From positions 1 through 58,394 of the forward strand of contig NZ_JAGXFK010000001.1 of NCBI RefSeq assembly GCF_024637375.1: DNA of 58,394 nucleotides, in the 5' to 3' direction. The notes under the pieces are model-generated. The model was not told the origin of the DNA. It saw nothing but the letters and a program-made list of their open reading frames with translations, and ran no database searches. This stretch comes from Sediminimonas sp. Lineage in GTDB: Bacteria > Pseudomonadota > Alphaproteobacteria > Rhodobacterales > Rhodobacteraceae. A program made the position numbers and the translations under genes. Positions 29,313 to 36,921 of the stretch are shown here, piece by piece; positions within the stretch are counted from its first letter, which is position 1, and each line of letters begins with the position of its first letter.

Positions 29313-30413
29313 TCAGAGATCGAGCGTCTGCCCCGCGACCATTTCCGGCGTGACGTAGCCCAACGATCCCGACATCATGTAGTCGAGCTGCGTGGAGAAC
29401 ACGCGCGCGGCGTCCTTGTCGCGGTTGGCGTACTTGTACCAGATCGGCACCGCCACCTCGGTCATGATCTCGACATCGGTCTGGCCCAGGCGCGTGACCT
29501 CGGTGCCGTCGGCCTCGAACTTGTCCCAGGCTTCCTGGTCGGCGGCCTGGATCGCGGCGTGGTGCATGTCGGAATAGCTGTGCACTTCCATCTCGACGAA
29601 TTGCTGCATCTCGGGGCTGAGTGCGTTCCAGCTGTCCATGCCGACGGTCAGGTCCATGATGTCGACCGGCTGATAGACCGACATGAAGCCCGGAGGGCCC
29701 ATCGAGATGTAATCGGTCACCTGGCTGAAGCCCAGGGCGTAGTTCACCGCCGGCCCGACATAGTCGGCCACGTCGATGGTGCCCTTTTCCAGCGCCGGGA
29801 AAATCTCCGAGCCGGGCAGCAGCGTTGTCTTGGCGCCCAGCGCCGAGAACAGTTCCGCCACCATGCCCCCGGGCGCGCGCATCTTGCGGCCGGCGAAGTC
29901 ATCGACCGAGCGGATCGGCACCTTGGAGTGGATGATGTTCGGCCCGTGGTGGATCGGCCCGACGAAATACATGTTCTGCTTGGCATAAAGCTCGCGGGCC
30001 ATTTCGAGACCGCCCAGGCCGTAGTAGAACACGTCGAACTCGTGCGGATTGCGCAGGCCCATCGGATAGCTGGTCAGGAACATCGCCGCCGGGATGATGC
30101 CCTGCGCGTAAATGGTGAACGGGTTCACGGCGTCCAGAACGCCGTTCTTCACCGCGTCGAAAAGCTGGAAATCGCCAACGACATCCTTGGCGCCGAAGGG
30201 TTCGAAAGCCAGTTCGCCGCCGGTCTTCTCGACGATCGAGTTGGCCCAGCTTTCAAAGATTTTCAGCCCGATACCGCCCGGCCACGAGGTTTGCACCTTC
30301 CATGTCGTGGTCTGGCCCGCGGCCGTTGCGATCGACGGCGCGGCGAGGCCCGTGGCCCCGGCCGTAGCCAGACCGCTCAGCGCGGCGCGGCGTGTGATCA
30401 GTTTGTTGGTCAT
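29313..30413 (-). CDS. TRAP transporter substrate-binding protein (DctP family)
   Basis: A 366-residue periplasmic binding protein. The signal sequence has the twin-arginine look common in this family (NKLITRRAALSGLATAGATG). Mature text includes WKVQTSWPGGIGLKIFESWA, GAKDVVGDFQLFDAVKNGVLDA, KMRAPGGMVAELFSALGAKTT with the conserved Arg that clamps the substrate carboxylate, and ALEKGTIDVADYVGP. The ATG at 30413 has GGGAGGA upstream; a longer in-frame start lacks support. The substrate is not determined by sequence; family members bind 2-oxo acids, lactate or other carboxylates. Confidence 0.92.
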   Translation of the reverse strand: MTNKLITRRAALSGLATAGATGLAAPSIATAAGQTTTWKVQTSWPGGIGLKIFESWANSIVEKTGGELAFEPFGAKDVVGDFQLFDAVKNGVLDAVNPFTIYAQGIIPAAMFLTSYPMGLRNPHEFDVFYYGLGGLEMARELYAKQNMYFVGPIHHGPNIIHSKVPIRSVDDFAGRKMRAPGGMVAELFSALGAKTTLLPGSEIFPALEKGTIDVADYVGPAVNYALGFSQVTDYISMGPPGFMSVYQPVDIMDLTVGMDSWNALSPEMQQFVEMEVHSYSDMHHAAIQAADQEAWDKFEADGTEVTRLGQTDVEIMTEVAVPIWYKYANRDKDAARVFSTQLDYMMSGSLGYVTPEMVAGQTLDL

Positions 30414-30493
30414 ACTGTCCTCCCTATTCAGTCTCGTGCCGGTCTTGTGCTGTCGGCACACGGACCGTGCCTCTAGACACCTGTGCAATACTA

Positions 30494-30512
30494 ACCAAAT
30501 TCGCTTATTGGT
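30494..30512. promoter_or_regulatory. Candidate operator upstream of the TRAP operon
   Basis: ACCAA (30494-30498) and TTGGT (30508-30512) form a short dyad with nine bases between, about 80 bases upstream of the binding-protein start in an AT-rich promoter region. A TTGGTA...TTACC arrangement also occurs upstream of glcB near 26471-26490. The two may be related operator sites. The symmetry is short and could be chance. Confidence 0.3.
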
Positions 30513-30673
30513 AAAGATATTTCTCCAATTCACCGATTTTTGGAAAATTCCGTCTTACGTCAATGCACTAGCTTCCGCCACGTAAGGCGGGGCCGGCACG
30601 GCGATTTCTGCGCAATGGGATACGCGGCAGCCGCCAAACGCCCGCCCGCCACCGCGCCACGCGCCGCGACGCA

Positions 30674-31390
30674 TCAGAAAAGGAATGCAACCACCAGCGG
30701 CGCGAGTATCGCCGTCAGGATGGCATTGAGCCCCATTCCAATGCCGGAAAACGCCCCGGCGGTGGAGTTGACCCGAAAAGCGTGCGCGGTACCGATGCCG
30801 TGGGCAGCAAGGCCCACGGCGAACCCCCTGGCACGCCAGTCGGTGATGCGCAGGGCGTTCAGCAACGGGGTGGCGACGATCGCGCCGGTGATCCCGGTCA
30901 GGATCACCAGAACGGCGGTCAGCGTCGGCTCTCCGCCGATCGCTTCGGACACGCCAAGGGCAACCGGCGCCGTGGCCGATTTCGGGGCCAACGACAACAG
31001 GGTTTCACCCCGCACGCCCATCGCATAGGCGATCCCGAGCGCCGACAGGATCGCGGTCAGCGACCCGGCAAACAACGCCACGGCCATGGGGATGAGCACC
31101 TTCTTGACCCGCCCGAGGTTGGCATGCAGGGGCACGGCCAGCGCCACGGTGGCGGGGCCAAGCATGAAGTGGACGAATTGCGCGCCCTCGAAATAGGTCT
31201 CGTAAGGGGTGCCGCTGAGGCCCAGAACCCCCGCGATGATCAGGATCGCGATCAACACCGGATTGGCGATCGCGTACCCTTCCAGCGATTCCGATATCCG
31301 GTCGGCAATGACATAGGCGGCCAGCGTCACGGTTAGCCACAACAACGGCTCGCGTGCGAGATAAGACCAGAGCTGGAAAGGGTCATTCAT
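30674..31390 (-). CDS. lrgB: LrgB family membrane protein
   Basis: A 238-residue membrane protein of the LrgB/CidB family. It has the diagnostic GPATVALAVPLHANLGRVKK, LAPKSATAPVALGVSEAIGG and GLAAHGIGTAHAFRVNSTAGAFSGIGMGLN motifs. It overlaps lrgA by eight bases. In bacteria the pair was first linked to murein hydrolase export and later to pyruvate or similar acid transport. The plant chloroplast homologue PLGG1, an LrgA-LrgB fusion, moves glycolate and glycerate. Its co-orientation with the TRAP and malate synthase genes favours an organic-acid role here. Confidence 0.93.
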   Translation of the reverse strand: MNDPFQLWSYLAREPLLWLTVTLAAYVIADRISESLEGYAIANPVLIAILIIAGVLGLSGTPYETYFEGAQFVHFMLGPATVALAVPLHANLGRVKKVLIPMAVALFAGSLTAILSALGIAYAMGVRGETLLSLAPKSATAPVALGVSEAIGGEPTLTAVLVILTGITGAIVATPLLNALRITDWRARGFAVGLAAHGIGTAHAFRVNSTAGAFSGIGMGLNAILTAILAPLVVAFLF

Positions 31391-31739
31391 CGCCGCGCGA
31401 CCCCGTCAATCTTGCCGTCAGCAAAAACGCCCCCACGCCCGCAAGGATCGCCAGTACCGTGGACCCCACCAACGCGGCAACAAGGGCCGGACCGGCATCG
31501 GCGAAGGTTGCCAGATGCGTGGAGACCCCGACGCCCGCCGGCACGAACAACAGCGACAGATGCGCCAGAAGCCCGTTCGCCGTGTCGCGCATCCGATCCG
31601 CCAGCGCGGGCACGGCCAGAAGCGTAAGGAACAGCGCCCCCAATCCGATCACCGGCCCGGGCACCGACAAGGCGGCCCCACGCGCCAGCGTTTCTCCCCC
31701 CAACTGGAAAACAAGCAGGATCGCGATGTTGCGGATCAT
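31383..31739 (-). CDS. lrgA: CidA/LrgA family membrane protein
   Basis: A 118-residue protein with four helices. It has the CidA/LrgA signature: PGPVIGLGALFLTLL, a short cytosolic segment and LLAHLSLLFVPAGVGVSTHL. It is the partner of the overlapping lrgB gene. Holin-like membrane pores were the first proposal for this family; a carboxylate transport role is the alternative. Confidence 0.92.
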   Translation of the reverse strand: MIRNIAILLVFQLGGETLARGAALSVPGPVIGLGALFLTLLAVPALADRMRDTANGLLAHLSLLFVPAGVGVSTHLATFADAGPALVAALVGSTVLAILAGVGAFLLTARLTGSRGDE

Positions 31740-32066
31740 GAAAGCATGGCCCTGCGCCCGAGGCTCTCAAACAGCGGCTCCACCATCCCGACGCCCCCCC
31801 CAAAATGGCACGAAATCCCCTGAAGCCTGCGGCAGTTCGCGACCTGGATCAAGGTGAATGTCCGATGGGGCACGATGCAGATCGAGGTGGGCACAGGCCC
31901 CGGCACCCGTCAGCCCCCGCCGATTTCGAACCCAGACACTACCGGTTTTTCAGCTTCATGGAGCAGTTGCCGACGGATCGGTTGATCTTTTGCAGGGGCA
32001 TGCGGCGGAGCGGGCGGCGCCGGGGTTGGACGTCCCCACCGCCCTACGCGGGCGGATGCAGTTCCC
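31740..32066. other. Intergenic region between lrgAB and the arsenic island
   Basis: About 330 bases upstream of lrgA and upstream of the arsR remnant. Open frames exist (for example 31858-32094) but have no homology I can recognise and are not preceded by a good ribosome site. I see no clear promoter or remnant gene. Confidence 0.5.
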
Positions 32067-32115
32067 CCTTGTATCGACGATCAGCAATTCTTAATCGTTG
32101 ATCGTCGATACAAGG
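32067..32115. repeat. 17-bp perfect inverted repeat upstream of the arsR remnant
   Basis: The left arm CCTTGTATCGACGATCA (32067-32083) is the exact reverse complement of the right arm at 32099-32115, with a 15-base AT-rich loop. The right arm ends in AAGG, part of the likely Shine-Dalgarno sequence AAGGA for the ATG at 32126, so a folded transcript would sequester the ribosome site. It could also be an operator for an ArsR-type repressor. Confidence 0.75.
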
Positions 32116-32125
32116 AATTCATGCA

Positions 32126-32428
32126 ATGCCGAGCCGTGATGTTGTCGGAACGTCTCCGCGCGTCGGTCCGGACTCGATCGCCTCGACTGCCAGGGCACTG
32201 GCCCTTCCTGCACGGGTGCGGATTATCGAATTTTTGCTGTCACGGCCCGGCTGCATCGGCGGCGATATCGTGGGCGAGGTCGGGCTCGCACAGTCGACCG
32301 TGATCCGTGTTCATGCCGCCCTGGCGCCGTTCGAGCGGCACCGACCGCCACAGGCGCCATTTCGCCCCGCCGACCCGCCGCGCACCCGCTTGACCCTGAA
32401 GGAGACTGCCCCGCATGTCCGCATTTGA
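32126..32428 (+). pseudogene. arsR: ArsR-family repressor with truncated C-terminal half
   Basis: The first 55 residues are a clear ArsR winged-helix start: STARALALPARVRIIEFLLSRPG, then IGGDIVGEVGLAQSTV. Normal family members continue with SEHLRIL and the wing. Here the text changes abruptly to IRVHAALAPFERHRPPQAP and a Pro/Arg-rich tail, so the recognition helix end, wing and dimer helix are missing. Neither other frame restores them, which points to a deletion rather than a simple frameshift. The frame ends 14 bases inside the acr3 gene. It is probably non-functional. Confidence 0.7.
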
Positions 32429-33491
32429 ACGTTACCTCTCGGTCTGGGTCGCGCTGGCGATTCTGGGCGGTGTTGCGCTTGGCCAGATCGCCCCCGCCAT
32501 CGTGAACTTCCTGGCCGCGCTGGAATACGGCTCGGTCAACTTCGTCGTCGCGGTGCTGATCTGGTTCATGGTCTACCCGATGATGGTGGGGGTGGATTTC
32601 TCCAGCCTCGCGCGCATTCACGAACGGCCCAAGGGGCTGATCATCACGCTGGTGGTGAATTGGCTGGTCAAGCCGTTCACCATGGCGGCACTGGGGCTGC
32701 TTTTCTTCGAGGTCATCTTCGCGCCCTTCATCGAGCCGGGCACCTCGGGGCAATACATCGCCGGCATGATCCTGCTGGGGGCGGCCCCCTGCACGGCGAT
32801 GGTGTTCGTGTGGTCGCAGCTTACCCACGGCGACCCGAACTACACGCTGGTGCAAGTGTCGCTCAACGACACGATCATGATCTTCGCCTACGCGCCGATC
32901 GTGGCGCTGTTGCTGGGGGTCACCGACATCACCGTGCCGTGGGCGACGCTGATCCTGTCGGTGGGGCTATACGTTGTCATCCCGCTGGTCGCCGGGGTCA
33001 TCACCCGGTTGCGGCTGACGCGCGGCGCACCCAGCGCCGCCGAGGGCGAGGTGGCGGTCGAGAGCTTTACCGGGCGCGTCAAGCCGCTGTCGGTCATCGG
33101 GCTGCTGGCCACGGTGGTGCTGCTTTTCGGCTTCCAGGGCGAGGTGATCCTGAACCAGCCGCTGGTGATCGTGATGATCGCCATACCGCTCTTGATCCAG
33201 TACTACGGCATCTTCGCGGTGGCCTACTGGGCGGCCATGGCGTGGCGCGTGCCGCACAAGGTGGCCGCGCCCTGCGCGATGATCGGCACCTCGAACTTCT
33301 TCGAGCTGGCCGTCGCCGTGGCCATCGGGCTGTTCGGGCTGACCTCGATCGCCGCATTGGTCACCGTGGTGGGCGTGCTGGTCGAGGTGCCGGTGATGCT
33401 GTCCCTTGTGTGGTTCGCCAACCGCACCGCGCACTGGTTCCCGGCCGAGGAAACCGCCATTCGCAATGCCAAGTCGACGGAACAGACCTGA
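32415..33491 (+). CDS. acr3: Acr3-family arsenite efflux transporter
   Basis: A 358-residue ten-helix membrane protein of the Acr3 (BASS-related) family that extrudes arsenite. It has [36 protein letters not shown] with the essential Cys, and [30 protein letters not shown] text near the end. The start has AAGGAG nine bases upstream. The gene is full-length, unlike its neighbours. It follows the arsR remnant, so its control is uncertain. No arsC gene is seen in the window. Confidence 0.94.
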   Translation: MSAFERYLSVWVALAILGGVALGQIAPAIVNFLAALEYGSVNFVVAVLIWFMVYPMMVGVDFSSLARIHERPKGLIITLVVNWLVKPFTMAALGLLFFEVIFAPFIEPGTSGQYIAGMILLGAAPCTAMVFVWSQLTHGDPNYTLVQVSLNDTIMIFAYAPIVALLLGVTDITVPWATLILSVGLYVVIPLVAGVITRLRLTRGAPSAAEGEVAVESFTGRVKPLSVIGLLATVVLLFGFQGEVILNQPLVIVMIAIPLLIQYYGIFAVAYWAAMAWRVPHKVAAPCAMIGTSNFFELAVAVAIGLFGLTSIAALVTVVGVLVEVPVMLSLVWFANRTAHWFPAEETAIRNAKSTEQT

Positions 33492-33781
33492 TGTGTCGCA
33501 CCGCATTGATCGCCCTCGATCACTCGGCGGCGCAGGGTCCGCTGCTCGACTGCCTGTCTGATTTGCACGACATCGGCATCACCCGCGTGATCCTGAGCCA
33601 TACGTGAAGGTGGGCTATGCGCAGGGCGCAGGCTATGGCCACGAAGATGCGTTGAAAGGCTGGCTTTCCAGCCCCGATGACATGGCGCGCTACCCACGCT
33701 GGCCGGTGATGGCGCGCGCCGGCCCGTGCTGATGGTGCCGGAATACCTCGCGCCCGGAACAGGGCCGCAAGGCACGACCTG
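33491..33781 (+). pseudogene. Broken universal stress protein gene
   Basis: An ATG overlapping the acr3 stop gives [19 protein letters not shown], then CLSDLHDIGITRVILSHT and a stop at 33605-33607. A frame starting at 33604 continues VKVGYAQGAGYGHEDALKGW. That is the text expected next in Usp proteins, so there is a frameshift at about 33603. A short C-terminal piece (RPVLMVPEYLAPGTG) occurs further on, but the middle of the domain is absent. The gene is disrupted by a frameshift and a deletion. Confidence 0.65.
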
Positions 33782-33939
33782 ACGTGCTGCCCCGTGGCAT
33801 CGCGTGCATCGAAGGGACGCTCGAATGCTTCCGAAGATCAAGCATTCATCTCGGGCTTCATGGCGCGGCGCCGGTGGCGGCCATCATCGGAGGCGCCCTT
33901 GGCACGACGATCATGCATCACCACCTGAACAAGGGTCAC

Positions 33940-34026
33940 ATGAAAAAACTGATCGATGTACGGCTGTTGGCGCTGGCCGCGAAAATGATATGGATATTCA
34001 TCATGATATGGATATTCATCAATTGA
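33940..34026 (+). pseudogene. Short ORF beginning like an exported protein, truncated in a tandem repeat
   Basis: AAGGG precedes an ATG at 33940 that reads MKKLIDVRLLALAA, the start of a signal peptide, then runs into the 18-bp tandem duplication, giving KMIWIFIMIWIFIN and a stop. Only 28 residues are coded. It looks like the 5' end of a lost gene. A genuine small hydrophobic peptide is possible. Confidence 0.35.
33985..34020. repeat. 18-bp perfect tandem duplication
   Basis: ATGATATGGATATTCATC occurs twice head to tail (33985-34002 and 34003-34020). It is AT-rich in a GC-rich setting and lies just upstream of the osmC remnant and CDF gene. The half-sites have ATAT-rich symmetry, resembling operators of metal-sensing ArsR/SmtB repressors. 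It could equally be a simple slippage product. Confidence 0.8.
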
Positions 34027-34037
34027 GGGCACGACCC

Positions 34038-34217
34038 ATGCTTGACTATCACGTCTCCGCCCGGCGCACCGACAGCCACGGCGCGCAGGCTACCACCAAG
34101 AATGCGACGATCACGCTCGACACCGACATGGCCGGGCGCGCAGATGCCTTCAATCCCGCCGAGATTCTGCTGGCCGGCGCCACGGAACTGACCGGCACGA
34201 TTCGGCGGAAAGGCTAA
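34038..34217 (+). pseudogene. OsmC-family N-terminal fragment
   Basis: The ORF codes 59 residues: MLDYHVSARRTDSHGAQATT, then TLDTDMAGRADAFNPAEILLA. This matches the N-terminus of OsmC-like peroxidase/thiol proteins up to the FNPAE(L/I)LLA motif. It then changes to GATELTGTIRRKG and stops. The helix with the catalytic Cys that should follow is missing. The fragment ends three bases before the CDF gene. Confidence 0.65.
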
Positions 34218-34220
34218 CCG

Positions 34221-35114
34221 ATGCCGCACGATCACGCCCACGCCCCGCCTGCCGATCTGGGCCCCGCCTTTCGCTGGGCGGTGGGGCTGAACGCCGCCTA
34301 CGTGATCGTCGAGGCGGTGTTCGGGTTCCTGACCGGCTCGCTGGCGCTGCTGGCCGACGCCGCGCACAACCTGACCGACGTGGCGGGGTTGCTGATCGCG
34401 TGGGGGGCCGCGGTGCTGGCCAAGCGTGCCGGCGGGGCGACCTACACGTTCGGCTATGGGCGCGCCACGATTCTGGCCGCGATGCTCAACGCCACCGCGA
34501 TCCTGATCGGCGTCGTGGTGGTGATCTGGGAGGCGGCGCAGCGGTTCCAGAGTGTGGTCGAGGTGCCGGGCCTGACAATCCTGTTGGTGGCGCTGGTGGG
34601 CATCGTTGTGAACACCGGATCGGCACTGTTGTTCATGAAATCGCAAAAGGACGACCTGAATGCCAAGGGCGCCTTCCTGCACATGGCCGCCGATGCCGCC
34701 GTGTCCGGCGCCGTGGTGCTGGCCGCAGCGGGGATCATGGCGACCGGCTGGCAGTGGCTCGACCCGGCGGTGGCCATCGCCGTCAGCCTGCTCATAGCCT
34801 GGACTGCCTGGGGCCTGCTGCGCGATTCGCTGCGGCTGGAACTCGACGGCGTGCCCCATGCCGTCGACCGCCAGGCGGTCGCCGACTGGCTGGGCGCGCA
34901 GGACGGGGTCAGTGACGTACATGACCTGCATATCTGGGCACTGTCGACCACGCGCACGGCGCTGGCGGTGCATGTGGTCTGGGACGGGCGCGACGCGGAC
35001 GCGTTCCTCGAACACATCACCGATGAGCTGGAACACGAGTTCGGCATTACCCATTCCACCGTGCAGATCGAGCGCGCGCAATGCGACCGGGCAGGCACCT
35101 GCCTTGTCGCATGA
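34221..35114 (+). CDS. Cation diffusion facilitator (CzcD/ZnT family)
   Basis: A 297-residue exporter of divalent metals such as zinc or cobalt. The His-rich N-terminus (HDHAHAP) is followed by six helices. The metal site is visible as LLADAAHNLTDV (Asp46, His49, Asp53) and, on helix five, HMAADAAVS. The C-terminal cytosolic ferredoxin-like domain has VHDLHIWALSTTRTALAVHV. It is intact, while the ORF just upstream is truncated. It probably belongs with acr3 in a metal-resistance island. Confidence 0.93.
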   Translation: MPHDHAHAPPADLGPAFRWAVGLNAAYVIVEAVFGFLTGSLALLADAAHNLTDVAGLLIAWGAAVLAKRAGGATYTFGYGRATILAAMLNATAILIGVVVVIWEAAQRFQSVVEVPGLTILLVALVGIVVNTGSALLFMKSQKDDLNAKGAFLHMAADAAVSGAVVLAAAGIMATGWQWLDPAVAIAVSLLIAWTAWGLLRDSLRLELDGVPHAVDRQAVADWLGAQDGVSDVHDLHIWALSTTRTALAVHVVWDGRDADAFLEHITDELEHEFGITHSTVQIERAQCDRAGTCLVA

Positions 35115-35135
35115 GGTGGAAAACCTGGCGTTACT

Positions 35136-35216
35136 GTTCACCTGACAAAAAGTCCCCAGTCTGCCCCTGGTGCGCCCACGGTTACTCGGGGCGAGGGTCG
35201 AGAGGCCGCAATGCGG
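35136..35216 (-). repeat. Dispersed intergenic repeat, copy B
   Basis: This is the partner of 581-664, in the opposite orientation on the contig but in the same orientation relative to the gene it follows. It begins 21 bases after the CDF stop. Shared blocks include CACCTGACAAAAAGT, CCCAGTCTGCC and TCGAGAGGCCGCAATGCGG. Confidence 0.75.
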
Positions 35217-35520
35217 ACGACGCGGGCGCTTGGGTCGGTTTGGGAAGTGGTCAGGATGGCCTGGAGCGGACGTTGGGCAACCGGCTGATGTGCCGCGCGG
35301 TGCCCGACCGCCGGGTGGGCGCTGCAACACTTATGTCGCGCGCTTTATGCCGGCCAAATACATCCACGTTATCACTAGCTTGACACGCTGCAAAAGCGCC
35401 CGCCCGAGGGGGCGGTCGGGCGCTGCGCGGCGGCGCGCAAGCGCGCCTTGACTCCGCGCATTGGGGCCAAGCTTCAACGTTCGCTCAAGGCCACTCGCTG
35501 CCATTTCATGCCGCCCCAGC

Positions 35521-35674
35521 CAGGCGCCGAAGGTGTTCGGAGTTTCTCGCGCCACGATCTATCTCTGGGCACAGCAAGGGCATGTGCGCCTTTATCATCG
35601 GGGGGATGGCGTTCGTGCGAGTCGATGATGTCTTCGCCTACATCACCGGGACGAGGGACTTATTGAGGGACTAG
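35521..35674 (+). pseudogene. Degenerate helix-turn-helix (excisionase/AlpA-like) remnant
   Basis: One frame reads APKVFGVSRATIYLWAQQGH and VRLYHRG; after a one-base change of phase another reads MAFVRVDDVFAYITGTRDLL and ends at 35674. Joined, this resembles the small HTH_17 DNA-binding proteins of phages and integrative elements. No start codon in phase is visible. Its position next to a tRNA gene fits an old integration. Confidence 0.4.
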
Positions 35675-35700
35675 ACGCCCCGAAATCGGATTTTCCCTTT

Positions 35701-35738
35701 AATATCAATGGTGATTGGTAATATCAATGGTGATTGGT
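35701..35738. repeat. 19-bp tandem duplication abutting the tRNA-Leu 3' end
   Basis: AATATCAATGGTGATTGGT is repeated exactly at 35701-35719 and 35720-35738. The second copy ends in TGGT, the complement of the tRNA's ACCA end. It may be a scar of integration or excision at the tRNA, or replication slippage. Confidence 0.75.
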
Positions 35739-35821
35739 GCGGTCGAGAAGACTCGAACTTCCACGGGTTTTACCCCACAGCGACCTCAACGCTGCGCGTC
35801 TACCAATTCCGCCACGACCGC
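35735..35821 (-). tRNA. tRNA-Leu (GAG)
   Basis: The minus strand folds as a class II tRNA: acceptor GCGGTCG/CGACCGC, D arm with TTGGTAGA, anticodon stem CAGCG/CGCTG around a loop with GAG (complement at 35785-35787), a long variable arm as expected for leucine, and GTTCGAGTC in the T arm. CCA is encoded. GAG reads CUU and CUC leucine codons. Confidence 0.95.
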
Positions 35822-36177
35822 ACTGTCAGGGCTTGGTAGGCGGCGATATAGCGAAGCGCGGCCCCGATGTGAAGCCCGAAATCCGCCCCGTTGGGCGGAT
35901 TCTGCGCGCCGGGCGCCAGCGCAGCACCGGCACCCCCATCGCGACGACGTAGAGCGACATCATCGTGCGCCGGTGCGCGGCATGCATGTGCATCGTTCGC
36001 ACTGGGTGACGTTGGGTGGCGTTGGTGGCGTGCTGCGGGCGCGTCGTGACGGCGACCGGGCCTTTCCGAGCAGGCGGGCCGGGGATGACATCCCCGTAGG
36101 CCGGACCTATCTGATGACCGCAAGGCAAGCCGGCCTGCTGCCGGCATGACACGTCCCCGACCATGAGAGGCCGCAAG
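35822..36177. other. Intergenic region with one strong hairpin
   Basis: About 355 bases upstream of the tRNA and of the DsbA-family gene. The only clear structure is a hairpin at 35880-35901, AATCCGCCC and GGGCGGATT with a four-base loop, without a T run. No gene is supported; open frames here are Arg/Pro-rich. Confidence 0.5.
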
Positions 36178-36825
36178 ATGACCGCCCCGATCAACATCGA
36201 CATCGTCTCGGACGTGATGTGCCCGTGGTGCATCATCGGCTGGAAGCAGCTCGAACACGCGCTCAAGGCGACGGGCCACGGCGCCACGCTGCGCTGGCAC
36301 CCGTTCGAGCTGAACCCCGATATGCCGCCCGAGGGGCAGAACCTGCGCGACCACCTGGTGGCGAAATACGGCACAACCGAAGACCAGAGCGCCCAAACCC
36401 GTGCGAAAATGACGGCCCTGGGCGCCGAACTGGGCTTTGCCTTCAACTTCACCGACGACATGCGGATGGTGAACTCGTTTCGCGCCCACCAGATGATCGA
36501 CTGGGCCGGCACCCTGGGCCAGCAGCACGCGATGGAGATGGCGCTGTTCGCGGCGCATTTCACCGAAGGGCGCGACGTGAACGACACCGGCGTGCTGTGC
36601 GATCTGGCCGAACAGGTCGGCCTTGACCGGGACGCCGCGGCACAGGTTCTGGCCGAGGCCCGCCACGCCGACAGCGTCCGCGCCAAGCAGCAATTCTGGA
36701 CCGACCAAGGCATCACCGGCGTGCCGGCGATGGTGTTCCAGCAGCAATACCTGGTAACCGGCGCGCAGGGGGTCGAAACCTATGCGCAGTTGCTCGACCG
36801 TTTCGCGACCGACGCACCCGCTTGA
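36178..36825 (+). CDS. DsbA-family oxidoreductase (FrnE-like)
   Basis: A 215-residue thioredoxin-fold protein of the DsbA/FrnE (HCCA isomerase-like) family. The active-site CPWC is at Cys15-Cys18 in DIVSDVMCPWCIIG, a helical insert follows, and the cis-Pro loop is GITGVPAMVF. No signal peptide, so it acts in the cytoplasm; FrnE proteins are thiol-disulfide oxidoreductases or isomerases linked to oxidative stress. The ATG at 36178 has GAGAGG at a good distance and is preferred over 36163. Confidence 0.9.
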   Translation: MTAPINIDIVSDVMCPWCIIGWKQLEHALKATGHGATLRWHPFELNPDMPPEGQNLRDHLVAKYGTTEDQSAQTRAKMTALGAELGFAFNFTDDMRMVNSFRAHQMIDWAGTLGQQHAMEMALFAAHFTEGRDVNDTGVLCDLAEQVGLDRDAAAQVLAEARHADSVRAKQQFWTDQGITGVPAMVFQQQYLVTGAQGVETYAQLLDRFATDAPA

Positions 36826-36852
36826 TCCCGCGCACGGCGACGGGCGAGAGAC

Positions 36853-36884
36853 AAAAAAACGGGGCGCCGCGGCAACGGCACCCC
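36853..36884 (-). terminator. Rho-independent terminator of the PG-binding protein gene
   Basis: On the minus strand a nine-pair stem (GGGGTGCCG with CGGCGCCCC, one G.T pair, six-base loop; 36861-36884) is followed by GTTTTTTTG (T run at 36853-36859). It lies about 40 bases past the stop of the gene at 36922-38532. Confidence 0.85.
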
Positions 36885-36921
36885 GCAAACGGCGCCACAC
36901 GCGCCGCCTATCATCGCGCCC

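Larger units (their letters stand above)
35115..35734. other. Non-coding stretch with repeat copy, HTH remnant and tandem duplication
   Basis: About 620 bases between the CDF gene and tRNA-Leu without an intact gene. It contains dispersed repeat copy B (35136-35216), a degenerate helix-turn-helix sequence (35521-35674) and a 19-bp tandem duplication (35701-35738). The composition becomes AT-rich close to the tRNA. Confidence 0.65.

Noticed and set aside
26401..29358. 985-codon plus-strand open frame across the TRAP genes
   Set aside because: Antisense to dctM and dctQ; the product is a His/Gln/Arg/Asp-rich string without recognisable sequence.
31858..32094. Open frame between lrgA and the arsR palindrome
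   Set aside because: No ribosome site, no recognisable sequence and it ends inside the inverted repeat.
33985..34020. Tandem 18-mers as a CRISPR array
   Set aside because: Only two copies with no spacer between them and no cas genes in the window.
35880..35901. Hairpin as a Rho-independent terminator
   Set aside because: The stem is perfect but no T run follows on either strand and no gene ends close by; kept only as a note in the intergenic entry.
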